From: Gemmatimonadota bacterium
GTDB taxonomy: Bacteria > Gemmatimonadota > Gemmatimonadetes > Palauibacterales > Palauibacteraceae
Length of the DNA: 9,918 nt
NCBI GenBank assembly: GCA_030601615.1
Contig: JAUVTH010000040.1
Location: 1-9,918, forward strand
Direction of reading: 5' to 3'
Under the pieces are notes generated by a model, which was given only the letters and a program-made list of their open reading frames with translations, was not told where the DNA came from and did not search any database. The position numbers and the translations under genes are program-made. Below are positions 1 to 6,635 of this stretch, piece by piece (position 1 is the stretch's first letter; each line of letters starts with the position of its first letter).

Positions 1-19
1 GCATCCCGCCTCAATAGCC

Positions 20-1108
20 CTACAGGCGCACCGGCAGATCGTACGAGAGAACGGCGGGCGCAGGCAGGTGGCGCACCGCCAGCAGGCGGCTGCGTGCCTC
101 GTCCACCGCGATGGCCATCGCATCTGCGTCCAGGTGCAGGATCGAAACGAGCGTGCCGTCCCAATCGAAAACGTGCACGGCCTGACCATACACGGCGTCT
201 TCCGGGTGTCCTGCCCGCGTCCGACCCGAGAACAGGGCGTAAATTCGGTCGTTCGTCGTCGCCACGTCCACGTAACCGAAGCGAAGGTCGTCGCCTGTCG
301 CAAGGCCCGGACCCCGCTCTCCCAGCTTGACCGTGAACGAGGGCTCGAACTCGAACGGCCCGTCGATCCGACGGAGCGGTTCGCCGTCGGACCCATAGAT
401 CTCCAGAAATCCGGCGTGCCGATTCGCGAACACCAGCCGCGTCCGCGCCGGGCCCGACGTCAAGACACCACGGTAGGCATGCTGAAGCACCTCGGGCGGA
501 GCTTCCGTGGCCGACACGGGAAGCGGGCCTGAAGCCCCCGTATAGTCTCCCGTTCCGTTGAAGTGGCCGAGCCGCCCGTCGCTGAAGAAGCCGGCGCCGA
601 GGAGCAGGTCCCCTCCGATCCGGATGACGTTCGTGACCTGCGCCGGTCCCCTGATGGAGAGTGTTACTCGCTCCGAGGATGGCTGGGCTGCCCAGAGATC
701 GGGCTCGACCAGCGTGAGGCGGGAGAGCGCGGCATCGAATACCCAGAAACCGTTACTTCCAGATCCTACCGGCTCCACGGCGCGCGGCCACTCGAATTCT
801 CCCGGGCCTTCGCCGCGTCGTCCGAACGTAGCGACGTCGGTGCCCCTAGCCGCGTCCAGCACGTGGATTGGTCGTTCCGCGAACCCGTCCACGAGGACGA
901 TGCGATCGCCGACGACCGCAACCTGGGAGGGCATCGCGAGAACTTCCCCGTCGTACAGGAAAGTCCCGGTCAGAGGGAACTCGGCCACGGGATCCGGCGA
1001 CGGCCCCAGATCATCGTCCGGTGGGGGCGGGTTGTACGATCCGAAGGCCACCCCCAGCCAGGCTATGAAAGCAGCCGTGCCGAGGGGGACCCGCACGAGG
1101 AGACTCAT
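20..1108 (-). CDS. Exported 6-bladed beta-propeller-like protein
   Basis: This 362-residue protein of unknown specific role probably acts outside the cytoplasm. Residues 1-23 form a short basic start followed by a hydrophobic stretch ending AFG, consistent with a signal peptide, and a Pro/Asp-rich linker follows. The rest has the rhythm of a propeller: repeated short beta segments such as QVAVVGDRIVLVDG and AIAVDEARSRLLAV, and a GRRGEGPGEFEWP segment of the kind common in NHL/6-bladed propellers. No catalytic motif is seen. The ATG overlaps the stop of the upstream peptide gene by one base (TAATG on the minus strand), so translation is probably coupled to it. Similar 6-bladed propellers sit beside small cysteine-containing NVEALA peptides in Bacteroidetes; that parallel is from general knowledge, not from sequence identity. 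It is the last visible gene of the sigma/anti-sigma cluster. The fold call is moderately sure; the function is unknown. Confidence 0.8.
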   Translation of the reverse strand: MSLLVRVPLGTAAFIAWLGVAFGSYNPPPPDDDLGPSPDPVAEFPLTGTFLYDGEVLAMPSQVAVVGDRIVLVDGFAERPIHVLDAARGTDVATFGRRGEGPGEFEWPRAVEPVGSGSNGFWVFDAALSRLTLVEPDLWAAQPSSERVTLSIRGPAQVTNVIRIGGDLLLGAGFFSDGRLGHFNGTGDYTGASGPLPVSATEAPPEVLQHAYRGVLTSGPARTRLVFANRHAGFLEIYGSDGEPLRRIDGPFEFEPSFTVKLGERGPGLATGDDLRFGYVDVATTNDRIYALFSGRTRAGHPEDAVYGQAVHVFDWDGTLVSILHLDADAMAIAVDEARSRLLAVRHLPAPAVLSYDLPVRL

Positions 1109-1314
1109 TACAGCTCCTCAATCGTGTAGTAGTTCCAGACTGGTGCCGAGCCCGCCGTGCAGACCGAGTCGATCTCGCGTTTGCAATTCGGCTTCTTGTC
1201 CGCCGAGCAGGCCAGGTTGTCTTCTAGTCCTCCATCTCCGCTGAACGTGACCGGCGTGAGAAGGAGAAGGCTGAACACAATGGCCGAGCGCGTTACGAGC
1301 TTGATGGGACGCAT
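1108..1314 (-). CDS. Small exported three-cysteine peptide (68 aa)
   Basis: The product is unrecognised. The start chosen is the ATG at 1314, because GGAGG lies 5 bases before it; an in-frame upstream ATG at 1386 lacks this support and would put a charged extension before the signal. The 68-residue product begins MRPIKLVTRS, then has a hydrophobic core AIVFSLLLLTPVTFS, a plausible Sec signal with cleavage near residues 25-26. The mature part of about 43 residues is polar and has cysteines at 36, 44 and 52, each separated by exactly seven residues (C-x7-C-x7-C), and ends in an aromatic and acidic tail NYYTIEEL. It is not a lipoprotein: no lipobox precedes the first Cys. The stop overlaps the ATG of the propeller gene, suggesting the two work together. 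It could be a secreted peptide, a subunit of the propeller protein, or a NVEALA-like peptide. Confidence 0.75.
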   Translation of the reverse strand: MRPIKLVTRSAIVFSLLLLTPVTFSGDGGLEDNLACSADKKPNCKREIDSVCTAGSAPVWNYYTIEEL

Positions 1315-1320
1315 ACACAC

Positions 1321-1333
1321 CTCCGATACGGAG
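1321..1333 (-). promoter_or_regulatory. Hairpin overlapping the peptide gene's Shine-Dalgarno
   Basis: In the transcript, CTCCG-TAT-CGGAG forms a 5-bp stem with a 3-base loop. The 3' arm supplies four bases of the GGAGG ribosome binding site of the peptide gene, whose ATG begins 6 bases further on. This could lower or gate translation of the peptide and its coupled propeller gene. The stem is short, so the effect is inferred. Confidence 0.35.
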
Positions 1334-1407
1334 TCATGAGGCCGGGAAACGGAACGGCCGAGGAACGGCGGATCGAGGGGCCACATCCAGCCAGCTCATC
1401 CGGCAAC

Positions 1408-1424
1408 GGCGGGTCGGGCCCGCC
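1408..1424 (-). terminator. GC hairpin just after the anti-sigma stop
   Basis: Inverted repeat GGCGGG / CCCGCC with a 5-base loop, starting 5 bases after the stop of the anti-sigma gene. No U-tract follows, so it is a weak terminator at best. It could instead be an attenuator or an mRNA 3'-end stabiliser separating sigma/anti-sigma expression from the peptide-propeller pair. The remainder of the 115-base gap holds no gene. Confidence 0.25.
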
Positions 1425-1429
1425 ACTGC

Positions 1430-3568
1430 TCAGGCCGTGTCGCGAGATTCCAATTCGAGAACCTCGACGTGCCTGACGGCCTCCATCAGGCTATGAACGC
1501 GGGCGCGGATCGAGCCGGCCCGATCGATCACGTAGTATGCACGAAGCCTCCACTCACCCAGGGCTGTCGCCAGATTCGAATCCGGGTCGTGGTAGGAGGG
1601 AAGCTCCAGGTTGGATGCGCGCTTGAACGCCAGGAGAGACCGGGAGCTCGGCTCTGAAGTGACCCACAGGAGCTGGCCGGACCCTCCGGAGAGCAGGTCG
1701 CCGGCCCGTTTCAAATCCTCGACGTCAGATTCGAATACCCGCCGATCCCAGAACACGAGCACCGTGGGGCGCCTTGCCAGGAGTTCATCCAGTGACCGGG
1801 ATGCGCCGGTCGCGGTCAGAAGTTCCGCTTCCGGGAGTGGCCTGGGGATGGACTGTTCGGCCAACAGGCGCTCCGCCAGTTCCCGATCCGCCTTCGCGCG
1901 GCCCGCGGCCAGCTCGCCCGGTGACCTCGCCGGGATCCTTCGGTACAGAGAATCCACGGATTGGCGCGAGTATACCGGATCTGCATCGAGACGGTGGAAG
2001 TCGGCCAGCGCAGCAAGCGTGTCGCCTTCCAGCAGCCTCGCTTCGAAACGGACTCTGTACAACTTCGGATTCCAGCCGCCCAGGCCCTCGGCGGCGTCCA
2101 GCTCCGCGATCGCTGCCCGTACCTCACCGACCGCCAGGAGCTCCTCACCGAGAAGCACGTGGAGGTCGCGCCCGAGTCGGCGGGAGTCCAGGCGCACGTC
2201 CTCACGGCTGGAATGCAGCGGTCGCTCCACGATCGATTCCTCGTCGAGATGCGCCAGGAGCCGGTGGATCTCGGCCAGGCCACGGGCCCGGGTCTCCGAG
2301 TACGCGACGAGAGCAAGGGCTGCGTTCCTCGTCCAGATGTGGTCGTCAGCAAGCGGCAGCCCCCGCAACGCCCAGCGCCGGACGGCTTCGGCATCGCGGG
2401 CTCGATTGGCGAATTGGAAGCCACGCCGGTAGACCATCTCCGTCCGAAGCCCTTCCGCCGACCACAGACTCTCCAGGTAGGATTCGGCTCGCTCCGGATC
2501 CGCCGCCAGCGCCGCCACCCGCCAACTCACGATCAACCTGTGGTACGGATCCTGGGTCTTCAGCCGCTCCGACCAGTACTGGAGGGCATCCTCGTCGCCG
2601 AGCGCTGCCGCGTACCGCCCCATTCCTGCTGTCTCATCCACATCGGGCCGGGCGCGCAGGAGCTGTGTGTGCAGCTTGCGGAAGATCTCGCGGTGCTTGG
2701 CTAGATCAGCTGCTGCTTCGTCCGGCAGGGCCGTGACGTCGTCATGCGCCAACTGCAGGGACCATCCTTCCGCATGATCCGGATACAGCGTGTACATCTC
2801 CGCGATCGCCCTGCCTGCGGCCGGCCAATCGATACTCTGCAGCACCAAGAACTCTTGCCTGAGCGCTCCCAGGCTGGGCAGCCCGTCCACCATATGCGCC
2901 CTGAGAGACCACAGTCGGCCGGCCCTGTCGTCCACCCGGTCACCGTCCATGTCCTCCACCACCGAACTCGCGAATGCAAAATCGCGGGGCAACTGCAGCG
3001 TTCCCGTATACCCGCCGTCTCCATCGGGCATGAGCACGATGTCGTGGTGCGTACCGAGCGTCCCGTGCGGAGGCTCGGAGTCAGGCGCACGGAGCCGGAC
3101 GCGCAGCCGCAGAGAGCTCTCATCAGCCAGGAGATTGCTCGGCCTGTACGTCACGCGGACTTGCTCGCCGGGTACGGGATCCGGAGGATCGAACCACAGC
3201 TCACTGGCACCCGCCCCGGCCTCCGAGACGAGCAGGATCGTGGCGAGACCCGCGAGACCCGCCAGCGCGATGCCAGCGGCTGCGGCGGGCAGCTTGAGGC
3301 GCGACCTGGCGGGAGGAGGGGAAGCCGGGAGGATCACCCTGCCTCCTTCGTTCCGGCTTCGCAGGATGTCGTCGAGGAGGTCCTTCGGCGGACTCGGATG
3401 CCTCATCTCGCGGCCCGCCTCGCGGAGGCTGGCCAGGAATGACATCCGACGCGCACATCGCGGGCAGCCGGCGACGTGCTCCAGCGCCATGCGCCGTGGA
3501 CCGTTATCCAGCTCGTCGTCCGCGAGCCGGTTCAGCTCGCGCCACGATGGATGTCTCAGCCTGCTCAT
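1430..3568 (-). CDS. Membrane anti-sigma factor: ZAS, beta-sandwich, helical repeats, degenerate thioredoxin
   Basis: Predicted to hold the adjacent ECF sigma factor at the membrane and release it on a signal from outside. Residues 1-50 are a zf-HC2/ZAS anti-sigma domain with the H31-x3-C35-x2-C38 zinc motif. Residues about 91-114 form one membrane segment. Then come a beta-sandwich-like part (about 123-240) with an acidic DxDGDxxDD loop at 206-214 that could bind calcium, a long alpha-helical, TPR-like part (about 240-580), and a C-terminal thioredoxin/TlpA-like fold (about 585-708). In that last domain the usual WCxxC site reads W607-DRRVFES, so both cysteines are replaced (V611, S614), and the cis-proline position is R676. 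C35 and C38 are the only cysteines in the protein. At 712 residues it is several times longer than typical anti-sigma factors. The ATG lies in an ATGA overlap with the sigma gene. The domain calls after the membrane segment are by eye. Confidence 0.88.
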   Translation of the reverse strand: MSRLRHPSWRELNRLADDELDNGPRRMALEHVAGCPRCARRMSFLASLREAGREMRHPSPPKDLLDDILRSRNEGGRVILPASPPPARSRLKLPAAAAGIALAGLAGLATILLVSEAGAGASELWFDPPDPVPGEQVRVTYRPSNLLADESSLRLRVRLRAPDSEPPHGTLGTHHDIVLMPDGDGGYTGTLQLPRDFAFASSVVEDMDGDRVDDRAGRLWSLRAHMVDGLPSLGALRQEFLVLQSIDWPAAGRAIAEMYTLYPDHAEGWSLQLAHDDVTALPDEAAADLAKHREIFRKLHTQLLRARPDVDETAGMGRYAAALGDEDALQYWSERLKTQDPYHRLIVSWRVAALAADPERAESYLESLWSAEGLRTEMVYRRGFQFANRARDAEAVRRWALRGLPLADDHIWTRNAALALVAYSETRARGLAEIHRLLAHLDEESIVERPLHSSREDVRLDSRRLGRDLHVLLGEELLAVGEVRAAIAELDAAEGLGGWNPKLYRVRFEARLLEGDTLAALADFHRLDADPVYSRQSVDSLYRRIPARSPGELAAGRAKADRELAERLLAEQSIPRPLPEAELLTATGASRSLDELLARRPTVLVFWDRRVFESDVEDLKRAGDLLSGGSGQLLWVTSEPSSRSLLAFKRASNLELPSYHDPDSNLATALGEWRLRAYYVIDRAGSIRARVHSLMEAVRHVEVLELESRDTA

Positions 3569-4098
3569 CGTTCGCCTCGCAGTATGTCTCGAAGTCGCCG
3601 CCTGGCCCTGTGAAGCCTGACGGCAACCGCACTCTTGTTGATCCCGAGCAGATCCGCGATCTCCTGATACGAGAGACCTTCCACCTCGCGGAGCACCACG
3701 ACCGATCTCAAATCGGCGCTCAGATCGTCGAGCGCCTTCTCCAGCGTGAGCCGGTCCACGACCGCATCCTGGTGCGATCGCGCCGGCAGGCTCCGTAGCG
3801 CCGGCAGGGCCACCTCGCGGCGACGCCTGGCGGTGCGAAGCCGCATCTGAGCAGTTCGTACCGTTACTCCCTGCAGCCAGGCCGGAAACGGTCGCTCGGG
3901 GTCGTACCGCTGCACCGCCTCGGGAAGACCGAGGAAGACGTCGTGCGTCACGTCGTAGGCGTCGGCCGAAGAGCCGGTGAGTCGGAGGGCGACCCGGTAT
4001 ACGTCATCGGCATACCGTTCGTACACCTGCCGCATGGCCTCCGCCTCGCCGCGCCTCAGACGCGACCGCAGGTCGGGTTTCAGTTGCTGTTCGCTCAC
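3565..4098 (-). CDS. ECF-type RNA polymerase sigma factor
   Basis: Directs RNA polymerase to a small regulon; a partner of the anti-sigma factor encoded immediately downstream. Counting from the GTG at 4098 the protein is 177 residues. Sigma region 2 covers roughly the first 90 residues (EAMRQVYERYADDVYRVALR, then DAYDVTHDVFLGL and FPAWLQGVTVRTAQMRLR, the -10 recognition part). Region 4 is at the C-terminus, with DLSADLRSVVVLREVEGLSYQEIADLLG and a helix-turn-helix NKSAVAVRLHRARRRLR that reads the -35. No in-frame ATG precedes region 2. The alternative start is TTG at 4146 (193 residues, adding MLSPPTNHGVDYRRAS); both have only weak ribosome binding sites, and the GTG gives a more usual N-terminus (SEQQLKPDLRSRLRRG). 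Its TGA overlaps the anti-sigma ATG. Autoregulation is usual in such pairs but is not demonstrated here. Confidence 0.92.
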   Translation of the reverse strand: MSEQQLKPDLRSRLRRGEAEAMRQVYERYADDVYRVALRLTGSSADAYDVTHDVFLGLPEAVQRYDPERPFPAWLQGVTVRTAQMRLRTARRRREVALPALRSLPARSHQDAVVDRLTLEKALDDLSADLRSVVVLREVEGLSYQEIADLLGINKSAVAVRLHRARRRLRDILRGER

Positions 4099-4162
4099 GC
4101 TCGCTCGTCGGTAGTCGACCCCATGATTCGTCGGGGGGCTCAACAAGATCTCAACCGACTCT

Positions 4163-4302
4163 ACCTAGTATTTGCCGGTCGACCTCAAAATATTACCTGT
4201 ATTGCTCGGGTCCGCTCGTTCTGGTCGCCTCCCGCACGCGCAAGAATCGGAGTCTGCGTCGACTCGTATGTAACTATTCGGCACCGAGCGGCAAATACAG
4301 GT
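4163..4302. repeat. Three-copy motif cluster in the divergent promoter region
   Basis: Three related sites lie between the diverging sigma-factor and HTH genes. Site A (4163-4181, plus) reads ACCTAGTATTTGCCGGTCG. Site B (4195-4209, plus) reads ACCTGTATTGCTCGG. Site C (4284-4302, minus) reads ACCTGTATTTGCCGCTCGG. A and C share an exact 10-mer GTATTTGCCG in inverted orientation, 111 bases apart, with ACCT before it in both. B matches C except for a 4-base deletion. The layout suits operators of the HTH regulator, or target sites of the ECF sigma factor. A TAATAT (-10-like) box on the minus strand at 4190-4195 touches site B, with no good -35. Nothing else is visible in this 214-base gap. Confidence 0.5.
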
Positions 4303-4360
4303 CGGGACGGATTGTACATGCTGGTGATGGAATCTCGAATCGGATCGAAAGGACAGTGCT

Positions 4361-4753
4361 ATGGCTGAGGCACGTGTTCCCATGTGGTACGCTGCCACGG
4401 GCCTGCACGGAGACAATCAGCGTGTCTACGACGCGTTCCAGGAGTTTCTCCACAATCTCCCGATGTCGTATACGGATCTCGCCGCATGCGTGGGAGTCTC
4501 CCAACCGGCAGTGAGTCGCTGGGCCACAAACGTCACGCACCCGTCATTGCAGGAAATGTCCGAGGCGGTGGGCGTCGTGCGGAATTGTATCGACGAAATC
4601 CAGGCGAATGTTGACCGCTTTACTGAAGTTCTGCGGCTTGTAGAGGAGGCGATGCGACTCTACGAGATCGAGGTCCAGGGTCGGGACGACGTCGATCCGG
4701 ACCAGCAGCGCGTCACGGCCCGGCTGCGCGAGGAGCTCGGACTCGCATCCTGA
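4361..4753 (+). CDS. Small Cro/C1-type helix-turn-helix regulator
   Basis: A 130-residue DNA-binding protein. Residues about 30-70 form a Cro/C1 (XRE) helix-turn-helix: helix 2 YTDLAACVGV, then recognition helix SQPAVSRWATN, followed by HPSLQEMSEAV, a typical later helix. The C-terminal half (about 78-126) is alpha-helical and charged (NVDRFTEVLRLVEEAMRLYEIEV), probably for dimerisation. There is no ligand or protease domain. AAAGGA ends 7 bases before the ATG; an in-frame ATG at 4382 exists but has no better site. The gene diverges from the ECF sigma operon across a region with three copies of one motif, which makes control of that region, or autoregulation, plausible. Its exact target is unknown. 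Confidence 0.85.
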   Translation: MAEARVPMWYAATGLHGDNQRVYDAFQEFLHNLPMSYTDLAACVGVSQPAVSRWATNVTHPSLQEMSEAVGVVRNCIDEIQANVDRFTEVLRLVEEAMRLYEIEVQGRDDVDPDQQRVTARLREELGLAS

Positions 4754-4785
4754 TCGCAACGAAGGTCGCCGAAGAAACCCCGAGC

Positions 4786-4805
4786 GGCCACGTTACGTGT
4801 GGACC
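4786..4805. terminator. Weak hairpin between convergent HTH gene and rnpB
   Basis: The plus strand has CCAC...GTGG arms around a 7-base loop, flanked by GG and CC with a one-base bulge. It lies 33 bases after the HTH stop and just beyond the rnpB 3' end. On the minus strand a TTTCTT follows about 8 bases later. It could end either transcript, but the stem is short and the U-tract poor. Confidence 0.25.
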
Positions 4806-4809
4806 GGAC

Positions 4810-5201
4810 GGAGATCCGCGGAGGGGGATAAGCCGGGTTCTGTGACGGGCCCGGAGGCCCGCTGAGGTCATCTCTCTGGGACGCCGGTTACCCGACGCCT
4901 CCTGCGGCCTACCCGGAGCTCAATCGCGGCGGGCCGCCGCTCGCTCCTGCTTGGCCTTGCTCCCGATGGGGTTTGTCGTGCCGCGGCCGTTGCCGGCTCG
5001 CGCGGTGGGCTCTTACCCCACCGTTTCACCCTTGCCTGTACGGCCGGTCGAAACCGTCCGCCATCGGCGGTCTGTTCTCTGTGACACTTTCCGTCGCCTT
5101 ACGACGCCCGGGCGTTACCCGGCATCGTGCCCTGTGGAGCCCGGACTTTCCTCGAGCCGAGTTCGAAAACCGGCCCGCGACCTCATCCCCTCCGCGACTC
5201 C
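4810..5201 (-). ncRNA. rnpB: RNase P RNA, bacterial class A
   Basis: Catalytic RNA of ribonuclease P, which removes 5' leaders from pre-tRNAs. The minus strand carries the hallmark conserved regions in order: GAGGAAAGTCCGGGCTCC (5136-5153), the hairpin GGTGGGGTAAGAGCCCACC (5004-5022), the GGAGCAAGGCCAAG segment near 4952-4966, GGGTAGGCC of the P15 region that contacts the tRNA 3' end, and ACAGAACCCGGCTTA (4829-4843), which pairs back to form P4. The ends pair as helix P1: CGCGGAGGGG at 5187-5196 with CCCCTCCGCG at 4817-4826, extended by GGAG (5198-5201) with CTCC (4810-4813). The length of about 390 bases is normal for the class. A consensus -10 box sits at the right distance upstream. Open reading frames crossing this RNA are not genes. 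Confidence 0.96.
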
Positions 5202-5207
5202 GTTACT

Positions 5208-5213
5208 ATTATA
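5208..5213 (-). promoter_or_regulatory. rnpB promoter -10 box
   Basis: A perfect TATAAT on the minus strand, 6 bases before the predicted P1 5' end (5201), as expected for a housekeeping-sigma start. No convincing -35 is seen 16-18 bases upstream (TAACGA at 5231-5236 is poor). A-T richness here stands out from the GC-rich surroundings. The rest of the gap up to 5370 holds a 10-base palindrome GGGACGTCCC (5246-5255) and no gene. Confidence 0.65.
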
Positions 5214-5370
5214 CACTCCGACCTGCACTTTCGTTACGCGGTGGCGGGACGTCCCCTCGCAGACCTAGACTGTTCGCGATCCTAACAGGTCGGGGACGCA
5301 ATGTGTTCTTGTGTGGAAAGCACGCCGTCCGCGTACATCGCCGGTCGGCAATGATCGACGTGGAGCATCG

Positions 5371-6519
5371 ATGACGCGACCCGGATGGAAAGCAGTCTTG
5401 CTGGCGACCTTTCTGGCGACGGCCCTGACGGCCGGGCGGCTGGACGCTCAGGCGCCGCCGCAGTCGGTCTACTACGTGTACGTCGCGGCGGAATCGCAGG
5501 ACCAGGTGGCTCTGGTCCGTTTCGGACCGGAGGGCACGGAGGTAGCGAAGGTCATCGAGGCGGGTCTGAATCCAACCGACATCGATGGCCCGCACGGAAT
5601 CGCCATCGGGCCGGACGGGTCGAACTGGTACGTATCGATCGCGCACGGATGGCCGCACGGCCAGATCCACAAGTACGCGACTGGCACCGACGAGAACGTG
5701 GGAAGGGCCGAAGTCGGTCTGTTTCCGGCCACGATGGCCGTTTCGCAGGGCGGTCTGCTGTTCGTCGTGAACTTCAACCTTCACGGCGATCCGGTCCCGA
5801 GCTCGGTGTCCGTGGTGGAAACGGAGTCCATGACTGAGATCCGCAAGATCGAGACCTGTGCCATGCCTCACGGATCCAGGTTGTCGGCCGACGGTAGACG
5901 CCATTACTCGGTGTGTATGATGGACGACCAGCTCGTCGAGATCGACACTCGAAGTCTCGAGGTTTCCCGGCGCCTGTACCTGGCACCGGGCGCCGAGCGC
6001 GGTCTTCCGGCCGCAACCACGGAGTCGGTCGATGTCACCGGTTCGCAGCCCGGAGGCGATGGGGCCGCCCGGTGCGGCCCCACATGGGTGCAGCCATCGC
6101 CGGACGGACGGAGCGCCTGGGTGGCGTGCAACAAGAACCGGGAGGTCATCGAGGTCGATCTGGAGGACTGGAGGGTGACGCGGCGGTTCGCCACCGGTGC
6201 AGGCCCGTACAACCTGGAGGTCACGCCGGACGGCGCCACCCTGGTGGTCACGTACAAGGGAGATGTGGCCGTCGGAGTGTTCGACGTGGAATCGGGCTCC
6301 GAGCGGGCGGCCGTGCCCAGCACGCGTCGGATCCCCCACGGTGTGGCGGTGAGCCCGGACTCGCGCTATGCCTTCGTCAGCATCGAGGGAGTAGGAACGG
6401 AACCGGGCACGGTGGACGTGATCGACCTGGAGACCGGATCCCGCGTCGGAACGGTCGACATAGGCAGACAGGCAGGCGGAATCGGCTTCTGGAAGATGGA
6501 GCCGGCTGGCAACGAATAG
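5371..6519 (+). CDS. Exported YVTN-type beta-propeller protein
   Basis: A 382-residue protein with a signal peptide (MTRPGWKAVLL..., cleavage likely after LDAQA, residues 22-26), so it acts in the periplasm or outside. The mature part is made of YVTN/YncE-like repeats of about 40 residues: PHGIAIGPDGSNWYVSI, PHGSRLSADGRRHYSV followed by DDQLVEIDTRSLEV, VQPSPDGRSAWVACN followed by NREVIEVDLEDWRVTRRF, YNLEVTPDGATLVVTY, and PHGVAVSPDSRYAFVSI followed by GTVDVIDLETGSRVGTV. These build a 7-bladed propeller in known relatives. Four cysteines lie in the middle blades. No catalytic residues are evident; relatives are binding or scaffold proteins. The start was chosen because GGAG lies 5 bases upstream and a signal peptide follows directly; an in-frame ATG at 5311 would bury the signal. 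A same-strand outer-membrane protein follows after 116 bases. Confidence 0.88.
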   Translation: MTRPGWKAVLLATFLATALTAGRLDAQAPPQSVYYVYVAAESQDQVALVRFGPEGTEVAKVIEAGLNPTDIDGPHGIAIGPDGSNWYVSIAHGWPHGQIHKYATGTDENVGRAEVGLFPATMAVSQGGLLFVVNFNLHGDPVPSSVSVVETESMTEIRKIETCAMPHGSRLSADGRRHYSVCMMDDQLVEIDTRSLEVSRRLYLAPGAERGLPAATTESVDVTGSQPGGDGAARCGPTWVQPSPDGRSAWVACNKNREVIEVDLEDWRVTRRFATGAGPYNLEVTPDGATLVVTYKGDVAVGVFDVESGSERAAVPSTRRIPHGVAVSPDSRYAFVSIEGVGTEPGTVDVIDLETGSRVGTVDIGRQAGGIGFWKMEPAGNE

Positions 6520-6521
6520 AG

Positions 6522-6532
6522 CGCGCGGCGCG
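6522..6532 (+). terminator. Short GC hairpin after the YVTN gene
   Basis: CGCG-CGG-CGCG directly after the stop codon, with no U-tract. It may be chance in GC-rich DNA. Confidence 0.15.
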
Positions 6533-6635
6533 AATGAAACCCCGGCGGGTCACATCTCGTCGAACAGGTTGCGAGGTCGGGTGCGATGAGTCCGCATCGA
6601 CCTGCATGGACACGCATGGATACCAGGAGATTGAC

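Noticed and set aside
68..1244. Several plus-strand frames opposite the propeller gene
   Set aside because: All are antisense shadows with Arg/Pro/Ser-rich products; the minus strand has linked starts, a signal peptide and a TAATG junction.
1315..1386. 24-residue N-terminal extension of the small peptide (ATG at 1386)
   Set aside because: It would place charged residues before the signal peptide and lacks a ribosome binding site, whereas GGAGG precedes the ATG at 1314.
1774..2736. 320-codon plus-strand open frame
   Set aside because: Antisense to the anti-sigma gene; Pro/Arg-rich, no domain. The opposite frame has coherent domain structure.
5246..5255. Perfect 10-base palindrome GGGACGTCCC
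   Set aside because: Short and GC-rich, upstream of rnpB's start without supporting copies; could be chance, so listed only in passing.
4951..5374. Two plus-strand frames of 105 and 133 codons
   Set aside because: They cross the antisense of RNase P RNA; the sequence is explained by the conserved RNA, a well-known source of false protein calls.
5209..6339. 376-codon open frame on the minus strand
   Set aside because: Antisense to the YVTN propeller gene and reaching into the rnpB promoter; low-complexity Arg/His-rich product without motifs.
5913..6635. Upstream extension of the barrel protein's open frame
   Set aside because: It overlaps the YVTN propeller coding region, is Arg/Gly-rich, and the signal peptide plus AGGAG define the start at 6636.
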